64,000 nt of DNA from Pedobacter sp014947265 (GTDB lineage Bacteria; Bacteroidota; Bacteroidia; Sphingobacteriales; Sphingobacteriaceae), in the NCBI RefSeq assembly GCF_014947265.1, contig NZ_JADCNK010000003.1:372001-436000 (forward strand). Direction: 5' to 3'. Position numbers and translations under genes: made by a program. Shown here in pieces: positions 53,821 through 60,937 of the stretch; position 1 is the stretch's first letter; every line of letters starts with the position of its first letter. Under the pieces are notes generated by a model. It ran no database searches, was not told where the DNA came from, and worked only from the letters and a program-made list of their open reading frames with translations.

Positions 53821-54960
53821 ATGATGTTAAAAAGAAAAATACACATTACACTGGCCTTTATTTTTGCAGTATTGATGAGCGCTAATGCCCAGGTAGAGAA
53901 ATGGCAAAAAGGAATCGTAAAACAAGAGTTTTTGTTCGACAAAGCACCATTTCCCTCGTGCCACTCAGCTACAATAGCAGAAACACAGACAGGTTTAGTT
54001 GCTTCATTTTTTGGTGGCACAAAAGAACGAAACCCCGATGTAGAGATCTACATCAGCCGCTTTGTAGATGGTAAATGGTTAGCACCGTTCTCGGTTGCAA
54101 ATGGTATTCAGCCTGATGGTAAAAGATTACCGACATGGAATCCGGTTCTTTATCAGGTTCCTGGAGGAGATTTGTTATTGTTTTACAAAATCGGACCAAA
54201 ACCATCTGAGTGGTGGGGAATGATGAGAACTTCGAAAGATGGCGGAAAAACCTGGTCTAAAGCCACCAAATTACCTGATGGCTATATTGGTCCTGTAAAA
54301 AACAAACCTGTTTTATTAAGCAACGGAAATCTCTTTGCGCCATCAAGTAAAGAGGGCAATGGCTGGAAAATCCATTTCGAAGTAACAAAAGACAGCGGTA
54401 AAACCTGGAGAAAAGTTGGCCCGCTTCCTGAAAATGGTATTAAAGCCATTCAACCGAGTATATTACAATATGGAAACGGAAAGTTGCAGCTACTGGCAAG
54501 AACCGCCAATCGTGCAATTGTAGAAGCATGGTCTAACGATAATGGCGAAACCTGGTCGGCATTAACCAAAACCACCTTGCCAAATAACAATTCAGGTACA
54601 GATGCAGTAACCATGAAAGATGGTCGCCAGGTATTAGTGTACAACCATGTTTTACCTCTAGGCGATCTGGCTAAAGGTCCAAGAACACCATTAAATGTTT
54701 CCGTTTCCAAAGACGGCAAAGAATGGTCTGCCGCATTGATTTTGGAAGATTCACCCATTAGCCAGTATTCTTATCCCGCAGTGATTCAAACTGCTGATGG
54801 TATGTTGCACTTCATTTACACCTGGAGAAGAGAAAAAATTAAACATGTAGTGGTAGATCCATCAAAGTTGAAATTGAAGAAAATTAAAAACGGTATCTGG
54901 CCGAAACTGAAAGGTTATACTGCGCCAGTGATTACTGAAACTAAAAGCGAAGAACCATGA
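53821..54960 (+). CDS. Sialidase-fold six-bladed propeller (BNR/Asp-box) hydrolase-like protein
   Basis: 379 residues with a signal peptide ending ANAQ (about 24). Four Asp-box repeats mark the blades: TSKDGGKTWSK, TKDSGKTWRK, SNDNGETWSA and SKDGKEWSA. The N-terminal segment APFPSCHSATIAET and FFGGTKERNPDVEIYISR are typical of the BNR_2 group. A classical arginine triad and the Tyr/Glu nucleophile pair are not obvious. The substrate is probably a pectic sugar rather than sialic acid; Kdo-type hydrolysis is one option. The ATG at 53821 is followed at once by a second ATG, either of which may serve. The stop overlaps the open frame of the next gene. Confidence 0.7.
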   Translation: MMLKRKIHITLAFIFAVLMSANAQVEKWQKGIVKQEFLFDKAPFPSCHSATIAETQTGLVASFFGGTKERNPDVEIYISRFVDGKWLAPFSVANGIQPDGKRLPTWNPVLYQVPGGDLLLFYKIGPKPSEWWGMMRTSKDGGKTWSKATKLPDGYIGPVKNKPVLLSNGNLFAPSSKEGNGWKIHFEVTKDSGKTWRKVGPLPENGIKAIQPSILQYGNGKLQLLARTANRAIVEAWSNDNGETWSALTKTTLPNNNSGTDAVTMKDGRQVLVYNHVLPLGDLAKGPRTPLNVSVSKDGKEWSAALILEDSPISQYSYPAVIQTADGMLHFIYTWRREKIKHVVVDPSKLKLKKIKNGIWPKLKGYTAPVITETKSEEP

Positions 54961-54975
54961 GAAAAATAACAAAAT

Positions 54976-55184
54976 CGTCATTGCGGGAGTTTGCTCCGAT
55001 TTCTCAGAGAGGAACTACGCGGCAATCTATCCTGTCAAGAAAGATTGCTTCGGCTGATGAACTCTTTATTCGTCATAAATTTTGTGGTCGTCATGCTGAT
55101 CCGATAGCTATCGGATTTATTTCAGCATCTTTCATGCCAGGTGGCCTCGCTATTAAAGCCCTGAAACAAGTTCAGGGTGACGAC
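54976..55184. repeat. Repeat cluster running into the STN-hydrolase gene
   Basis: Starts with CGTCATTGCGGGAG and includes GTCGTCATGCTGA paired with TTCAGGGTGACGAC and the inner palindrome CCGATAGCTATCGG. The cluster keeps an open frame into the esterase gene that follows. Confidence 0.75.
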
Positions 55185-55193
55185 CGTTCATGC

Positions 55194-56645
55194 ATGGTTT
55201 CTGACTCAGTGAATATTGCCACTATTAGGAAAGCAGTACCAATAAAAAAACTTAAGCTTTTAATTGGGCTTCTATTTTTATTCACATTCAACAACCTTTC
55301 CGCCCAAACCCAAAACACCGATAACCACTATAAAAAACCGCTTCTTGATGTTTTGAACGAGATTCAAACGCGTTTTAAAGTACAAATCAAATACTCCGAA
55401 CCACAGGTAAAAGATAAATGGGTAAACTATGCCGATTGGCGTTTCCGGACTGATGTAGACGAAACACTGAATAATGTGCTTACACCTTTGGATATGAAGG
55501 TAAACAAAGAAAAGCCTGGTGTTTACAAATTAAAGGAATACGAATATTACCGTTGGGAAGTTCAGGATGGTTGGGCGTACTTAGACCAATTGGCTACAAA
55601 ATATCATGATCAGGCAAGTTGGGAAAAACGTAAAGCAGAAATTAAGCCCGAACTGTACAAAGCCTTACTGCTATCGCCATTACCTGCAAAACCAAATTCA
55701 AAACCGATTGTAACGACAAAAAGAATTTTCGATGGCTATTCGGTAGAGAACATTGCATTAGAAATTTTACCCGGCGTATGGATTAACGGTTCACTATACA
55801 AACCATTAAACTTTAAAGGAAAAATTCCTGTTGTACTTAGTCCGGACGGACATTGGGAAAAACAACGTTACCGGCCCGATTGCCAGATCCGTTGCGCCAT
55901 GATTGCCAAAATGGGGGCAATGGCCTTTAGTTACGATTTGTTTGCATGGGGCGAATCGATGTTGCAGTTTAAATACGAAGATCACCGTAAAAGCCTGGCC
56001 CAAACCGTTCAAACTTTAGGCGGTATCAGACTTTTGGATTATTTCAGTGCGCTAAAAGAAACAGATATCAACCGGATCGGAATCAGCGGTGGATCGGGTG
56101 CCGGAAGTCATTCTATTTTAATGACCGCCATGGACGACCGCATTAAATTAAGTGCTCCAGTGGTTGCCATGTCATCATACTTTTATGGCGGCTGCCCATG
56201 CGAAAGTGGGATGCCTATTCATCAATGTGGTGGCGGAACAGATAATGTTGAACTGGCCGCAATGGCTGCCCCACGTCCGCAGTTATTGGTGTCAGATGGT
56301 AGCGATTGGACAGCACATACACCTGAACACGATTTTCCTTACCTGCAAAAGATGTACAGTTATTATGGTGCTAAAGATAAAGTCGAGAATGTTCATCTTC
56401 CTGATGAAAAGCACGATTTTGGGATTAACAAACGTATTGCATTATACGATTTTCTAATCAAAAACTTCAAATTAAATGCTGTTGCCGTTAAAGATAAAAC
56501 CGGCAAATACGATGAAAGTAAAGTAACCATCGAAAAAGAAAATGCCTTATATGTTTTTGGTGATAAGGGCGAAAAACTACCTGAAAATGCAGTAATGGGC
56601 TTCGAAAACCTGGAGAAGTTATTCCCATTAAGTACAAGCAAATAA
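55194..56645 (+). CDS. Alpha/beta-hydrolase esterase with N-terminal STN-like domain
   Basis: 483 residues from ATG 55194, which yields a signal peptide ending NLSAQ (38). An open frame back to 54957 is repeat-derived. Residues about 45-115 match the STN fold (KPLLDVLNEIQTRFKVQI...DETLNNVLTPLDMKV...GVYKLKE), normally seen in TonB receptors and secretins. Residues about 180-470 are an acetyl-xylan-esterase/dienelactone-hydrolase-like domain with nucleophile Ser298 in GISGGSG and His407 in DEKHDFG. Probably a periplasmic or surface pectin esterase. The STN-like part may be a binding or docking module; this pairing is unusual. Confidence 0.78.
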   Translation: MVSDSVNIATIRKAVPIKKLKLLIGLLFLFTFNNLSAQTQNTDNHYKKPLLDVLNEIQTRFKVQIKYSEPQVKDKWVNYADWRFRTDVDETLNNVLTPLDMKVNKEKPGVYKLKEYEYYRWEVQDGWAYLDQLATKYHDQASWEKRKAEIKPELYKALLLSPLPAKPNSKPIVTTKRIFDGYSVENIALEILPGVWINGSLYKPLNFKGKIPVVLSPDGHWEKQRYRPDCQIRCAMIAKMGAMAFSYDLFAWGESMLQFKYEDHRKSLAQTVQTLGGIRLLDYFSALKETDINRIGISGGSGAGSHSILMTAMDDRIKLSAPVVAMSSYFYGGCPCESGMPIHQCGGGTDNVELAAMAAPRPQLLVSDGSDWTAHTPEHDFPYLQKMYSYYGAKDKVENVHLPDEKHDFGINKRIALYDFLIKNFKLNAVAVKDKTGKYDESKVTIEKENALYVFGDKGEKLPENAVMGFENLEKLFPLSTSK

Positions 56646-56651
56646 TTGGAT

Positions 56652-57548
56652 ATGCAACATCAAAATAGAAGATCTTTTATTGGTAGCATGGCCTTGTTAA
56701 CAGGTGGTTTAATGATTCCCGGTCAATTGCTTTTAGCTGCAGAGAAAAAGAATCGTTTTAAAGTTGCCGTCATTGATCTAATGATTCTGAAGCGTCAGAA
56801 AATCAGTGCTTTGCCGCTTGCTAAAGAAATCGGTGCCGATGGACTGGAAATTGACATGGGTGGCTTGGGCAATCGTGAAACCTTCGACAATAAACTGGCG
56901 GATCCAAAAATCAGACAGGAGTACCTGGATAAGGCAAAAGAATTAAATCTCGAAATCTGTTCCTTAGCGATGACTGGTTTTTATGCGCAATCATTTGCCA
57001 AACGACCAACTTATCAGAAAATGATTCAGGACTGTTTAGATACTGCTAAAGCAATGAATATTAAAGTAGTCTTTCTTCCATTGGGTATTCAAGGTGATTT
57101 AACTAAAAATCCAGACCTGCGCGAACCTATTGTAGAGCGGTTAAAAGTTGCTGGAAAAATGGCTGCCAAAGCCGGAATTACAATTGGAATTGAAAGTGCT
57201 TTAGATGCAAAAGGAGAATTACAACTGTTAAAAGATATTGATTGCAAACATGTTAAAAGTTATTTCAATTTCTCTAATGCGATAAAGAATGGAAGAGATT
57301 TACACGATGAACTCAGGATTTTAGGAAAGAAAAACATCATTCAAATTCATGCGACCAATGAAGATGGACTTTGGTTACAAAATGATCCGAAAATCGATCT
57401 TCATAAAGTAAAAGAGACACTTGATGATTTGGGCTGGAGTGGTTGGCTGGTGGTAGAACGAAGCCGCGATGCCAAACAACCTACAAACGTAAAATATAAT
57501 TTCACCGGCAATACCAGCTACCTGAAATCAATTTTTCAACCGAAATAG
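56652..57548 (+). CDS. Exported sugar isomerase/epimerase-like TIM-barrel protein
   Basis: 298 residues from ATG 56652 (a TTG six bases earlier is possible). The N-terminus NRRSFIGSMALLTGG resembles a Tat-type or ordinary signal. The xylose-isomerase-like barrel (AP endonuclease 2 fold) is shown by EIGADGLEIDMG, LEICSLAMTGFY, MNIKVVFLPLG, GITIGIESA, IIQIHATNEDG and WSGWLVVERS, where Glu, His and Glu residues would bind a metal. Such exported isomerases are common in Bacteroidota glycan loci. The substrate may be a released keto or uronic sugar. It starts 6 bases after the esterase stop, so it is in the same operon. Confidence 0.8.
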   Translation: MQHQNRRSFIGSMALLTGGLMIPGQLLLAAEKKNRFKVAVIDLMILKRQKISALPLAKEIGADGLEIDMGGLGNRETFDNKLADPKIRQEYLDKAKELNLEICSLAMTGFYAQSFAKRPTYQKMIQDCLDTAKAMNIKVVFLPLGIQGDLTKNPDLREPIVERLKVAGKMAAKAGITIGIESALDAKGELQLLKDIDCKHVKSYFNFSNAIKNGRDLHDELRILGKKNIIQIHATNEDGLWLQNDPKIDLHKVKETLDDLGWSGWLVVERSRDAKQPTNVKYNFTGNTSYLKSIFQPK

Positions 57549-57597
57549 TATAAATATAATGAAATGCTTTTTGAGAAAAATTTATAGTTTTTATAGC

Positions 57598-57668
57598 CCG
57601 TCGGTACGTGGAGACACGTAACCGTGGCGGTGTAGCTATGCCTTGGTTCTTGCCTCTACGAACCAACC
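57598..57668. repeat. GGTTCGTG-family hairpin repeat
   Basis: CGTCGGTACGTGGAGACACG, then GCCTCTACGAACCAACC. Related to repeats near 17530 and 22235. It precedes the chimeric remnant and may have replaced its start. Confidence 0.55.
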
Positions 57669-57710
57669 ATTCAAGCCGTTTTTTGGCCTCTTGATTCTTT
57701 CGTCGTTATT

Positions 57711-58202
57711 GTGTTTTATGCAAGTGCAACAGATATTTACGTATCAATAAATGGATCTGATACCAGTTTGGGCACTAAAGAAAAACCTCTGGCAACGCTT
57801 CACGCAGCCATACGTAAAGTACGCGAATTAAGACGCTTAAACGATGCATCAATCAAAGGTGGTATTCGAATTATAATGGGCAAAGGTTTTTACCAATTGC
57901 ACGAACCAATAGTACTTAGACCAGAAGGGGTTCAACCAACCAGCACAGGTTACGAGAACTATACCATCGATCCCAATTTAGGTGGTTTAGCATGGATGGA
58001 AGGTAAAGTGCTAACGGCTAATGGTGATATTTCTGTGTTTTGCAGCAAGAAAGAAATTAAAGTTTCTTCTCCAACAGGAACAGGCAAATTGAAGATAAAA
58101 AGTAAAACAAAACCAGTTGTAAAAGTAAAAGAGGTTTCTAAAGGTTTGTATGAAGTTACGATAGAAAAAGGTAAAGATTATAGTGTGAAGTATTCTGATT
58201 AG
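57711..58202 (+). pseudogene. Chimeric remnant: beta-helix protein N-terminus joined to rhamnosidase C-terminus
   Basis: A 163-codon frame from GTG 57711. The first 65 or so residues (DIYVSINGSDTSLGTKEKPL, GGIRIIMGKGFYQLHEPIVL) are the start of a right-handed beta-helix enzyme of the GH141 or DUF1565 type. From GVQPTSTGYENYTIDPNLGG onward the sequence is the closing beta-sandwich of a large rhamnosidase-like hydrolase (GLAWMEGKVLTANGDISVF). No catalytic part of either survives. The best reading is an internal deletion that fused two neighbouring genes in frame near 57930. The start is also doubtful: the open frame continues upstream through a possible signal peptide into repeat sequence. Confidence 0.7.
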
Positions 58203-58296
58203 TTTATCGCCTGTATCCTAATTTGTCTAAATAACAGGTATCTATGTTGGTTTTTGATGTTTTATAACTTAATTTGGCAAAACTTTCCCTAAGGCC

Positions 58297-58878
58297 ATGA
58301 GTAGCTATGAATCTTTTACGGATACCCAGCTAATTTCCCATTTACAAAATGGTGATCAAGGCGCATTTACCGAGGTGTACCGTAGGTTTTGGGATAAAGT
58401 ATTCTCTGTAGCGTATCATCGCCTGGCTAACCAGGCTGAAGCGGAAGAAGTGGTGCAGGAAGTGTTTTTAAGTCTTTGGAAACGGCGTTCCAATCTGCAG
58501 ATCAGGTATAGCCTTCATACCTACCTCAGTGCAGCAACAAAATATCAGGTGATTAACAAACAAAGCAGGGGATATTTTAATGCGGAGAAAAGAAATTCGC
58601 TTGAGGACATTCCGGAACAGGGGATCGACACTACGGAACTATGGTTTTCTGAACGTGAACTGAGGCAGGAATTAGATAAACATATTAATGAGCTTCCGGT
58701 TAAATGCCGCCTGATTTTCAAAATGAGCAGGGAAGGCTACAAATCAAATACAGCAATAGCCGAAGAATTGGATATATCAGAAAAAACAGTTGAAGCCCAC
58801 ATTACCAGGGCGCTTAAAATTTTGAAGGATAAATTAGGCGCGGGATTGCCATTAATTTTGTATCTGCTATCAAAATAA
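58297..58878 (+). CDS. ECF-family sigma factor (FecI-like)
   Basis: 193 residues. Region 2 (about 25-90) has AFTEVYRRFWDKVFSVAYHRL and EAEEVVQEVFLSLWKRR. Region 4 (about 125-175) has LPVKCRLIFKMSREGYKSNTAIAEELDISEKTVEAHITRALKILK, the helix-turn-helix that reads the -35 element. This is the Bacteroidota SusC-linked group of ECF sigmas. Partner genes are the FecR at 59600 and the STN-bearing SusC at 60938. About 720 bases, including an inserted element, separate it from fecR, more than is usual for this pair. Confidence 0.95.
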   Translation: MSSYESFTDTQLISHLQNGDQGAFTEVYRRFWDKVFSVAYHRLANQAEAEEVVQEVFLSLWKRRSNLQIRYSLHTYLSAATKYQVINKQSRGYFNAEKRNSLEDIPEQGIDTTELWFSERELRQELDKHINELPVKCRLIFKMSREGYKSNTAIAEELDISEKTVEAHITRALKILKDKLGAGLPLILYLLSK

Positions 58879-59036
58879 AAGCCTGTTTAAATTTTTACAA
58901 CAAATGTTAAATGGCCTTTTGTTGTTACCGTGAGGAATAATTGATTTCATAAAAATCAATATAAAAGACAGATTTTTTTGGATAATGCATGCGCTTTAAG
59001 ATTAGCTTCGCTGAGCAAGTGTGGTTCCCGCCTGCG

Positions 59037-59409
59037 CCTATCGTGTGGACACAATTAATCATCACATTCTTCTATCGCTCTATGCCGCGGGGCATGGTAC
59101 TTTGGAGCGCCAAAGTACCCAAAGCGCTTTGTCAATCCAGCAATGAGCCTTTTGCACAATCTCACGCGCATCAAAAAAACAGTGACACTTCGTTTTGTGT
59201 TCAATATTTTTTAAAATTGAATCATTGGTTATGAACACAAAACCACTGCGTTTCAGGTTTGTTAGTGCCATTTTTACTGTTGTGTACCTGTTTTTTTGAT
59301 TTCCCCGGCTCTTGGGATTGACAGCGTCCTTGGTTAAAATCCGTGCTTTATTAAAGTTGGTTAGCAAAACGCCTAAAAATACTTAAAAAAGAAATGTCCA
59401 CACGATAGG
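59037..59409. mobile_element. MITE-like element with perfect 15-bp terminal inverted repeats
   Basis: Left end CCTATCGTGTGGACA (59037-59051) and right end TGTCCACACGATAGG (59395-59409) are exact reverse complements. The element lies inside a copy of the TTCCCGCCTGCGCGGGAATG hairpin repeat: the left flank is TTCCCGCCTGCG and the right flank CCTGAGCGGGAATGACG, so CCTGnG appears duplicated. Uninterrupted hairpins are at 46626 and 43446. The 343-bp interior has no convincing gene; a 95-codon minus-strand frame shows no family features. It was probably moved in trans by an unknown transposase. Confidence 0.7.
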
Positions 59410-59599
59410 CCTGAGCGGGAATGACGACCGTACTAATGGATTCTGTTTATGGTAGCGTATTCGATTGCTTTATTAATGCGTTTAAATGGTTTTCGACTAT
59501 GCTCAGACTGACATACAAAATGATTTTATTTAAAATTTAAACACACGCTAAAATTTATTTTAAATTCAATGTAGGGTAAGGCCTTATTGGTGTGACTAT

Positions 59600-60778
59600 A
59601 TGCTAAACCAGCACACATTGAATCAATGCGACAAAACCTACTTGATATCCGAAATTGCCTATAAGTGGCAAAAAGGAACAGCTACGCAAGAAGAAAAGGT
59701 CTTCTACGAGCAATGGTATTCTTCTTTTAATGATGAAGAGCTCGATCTTCGGGAAACCGGGTATACCGGCTTTGATGAGCTGGAAAAAAGTCTTTATTCC
59801 AAAATAAGCGCTGGGCTTCGAGATGAAAAAATAAAACCTTTAAAATCTAAACTTTTTCCCATCTGGTTTACAAGTGCAGCAGCCATCCTTATGGTCGTTT
59901 TTGGCTACCTGGCCTACCAGTCTGGTTGGTTCAGCTTGCTCATTGCGCCTGGAAAAACTAAGACCGAGATTTTGCCGGGAACGAATATGGCCACTTTGAA
60001 GCTATCAAACGGTAAAATTTTGCAGTTAAGTAGCAGTAAGCTCGGTTTAAAAATTGATTCTGCTGACCTGGAATATATCGATGGAAGTGGCATTGCTTTA
60101 GACAAAACCAGTGCGGTAACTAAAGAAATGGAGATTAGAACACCAAACGGAGGTACTTACCAGGTAGAACTGCCAGATGGTACTAAGGTTTGGCTTAATG
60201 CATCAAGTAGTATTTTGCTGGCTGCAAACTTTTCATCAAACCCGGAGCGGCGTTTGAAGCTACAGGGCGAGGCTTACTTTGAGGTTGCAAAGGTAAACAC
60301 ATCTGTTCATGGTGTTAAACAACGGAAGCCTTTTATCATTACCGTTAACAATAAATCTATCGAGGTGCTGGGCACCCATTTTAATGTAAGGGCTTACACC
60401 AACGAAGCATCACTTAAAACAACATTGCTTGAGGGCAGTGTAAGGGTTGTTGATGGCAATACTACCAGAAAATTAGTTCCCGGCGAGCAGGCAACTGCCC
60501 TAAATGGCCTTATAAACGTGAATAAGGTTGACGTAGAAGAGGCCATTGCCTGGAAGAACGGAAATTTTCAGTTTACCAATGAGGGGATAGAACCGATTAT
60601 GCAGGATATTGCCAGGTGGTATAATGTAGAAGTAGTTTACAATGGGCCGGTTACCAAAGAAAGTTTCGGTGGGGCCTTCTCCAGAAATAAACCCTTGCAT
60701 GATGTACTTTCATCGCTTGAAGAAACCGGTGGAGTACATTTCAAAATTGAAGGAAGGAGGGTAATCGTAATGCCATAA
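59600..60778 (+). CDS. FecR-family anti-sigma factor
   Basis: 392 residues. A cytoplasmic N-terminal sigma-binding part (about 1-80), one membrane helix (about 87-106, FPIWFTSAAAILMVVFGYLA), a periplasmic FecR domain (about 185-290, TPNGGTYQVELPDGTKVWLNASS...LQGEAYFEV...VLGTHFNVRAY) and a C-terminal DUF4974 domain (about 318-390, FTNEGIEPIMQDIARWYNVEV) that contacts the STN domain of the receptor. It holds the ECF sigma until the SusC downstream signals that substrate is bound. Order sigma-fecR-susC is standard. Confidence 0.95.
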   Translation: MLNQHTLNQCDKTYLISEIAYKWQKGTATQEEKVFYEQWYSSFNDEELDLRETGYTGFDELEKSLYSKISAGLRDEKIKPLKSKLFPIWFTSAAAILMVVFGYLAYQSGWFSLLIAPGKTKTEILPGTNMATLKLSNGKILQLSSSKLGLKIDSADLEYIDGSGIALDKTSAVTKEMEIRTPNGGTYQVELPDGTKVWLNASSSILLAANFSSNPERRLKLQGEAYFEVAKVNTSVHGVKQRKPFIITVNNKSIEVLGTHFNVRAYTNEASLKTTLLEGSVRVVDGNTTRKLVPGEQATALNGLINVNKVDVEEAIAWKNGNFQFTNEGIEPIMQDIARWYNVEVVYNGPVTKESFGGAFSRNKPLHDVLSSLEETGGVHFKIEGRRVIVMP

Positions 60779-60793
60779 ATTGTACCCAAACAC

Positions 60794-60832
60794 GTTCTGA
60801 AAAGAACCGGAGGTGTTACGAAGCACCCCCGG
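60794..60832 (+). other. Tandem RNA hairpins between fecR and susC genes
   Basis: GTTCT-GAAA-AGAAC (60794-60807) is directly followed by CCGGAGGTG/CACCCCCGG (60807-60832, one mismatch). There is no T-tract, so this is more likely an mRNA-stability or processing structure than a terminator. Confidence 0.55.
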
Positions 60833-60937
60833 AAGTAAATTTGGAGCGGTAAAAATGAAGATTGATATTCAACTAAACCAAACAACCAAACCAACCAGGA
60901 TACCATTGCGCCCGCAAATGGTATTCCATTCAAATGT

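Noticed and set aside
43502..54960. Sialic-acid metabolism in this locus
   Set aside because: The sialidase-like calls rest on fold only; no NanE/NanK-type genes are present and all neighbours act on plant pectin.
59080..59367. A 95-codon minus-strand frame inside the MITE-like element
   Set aside because: No recognisable motif and an odd Cys/Lys-rich composition. It is more likely chance within a non-autonomous element than a transposase.
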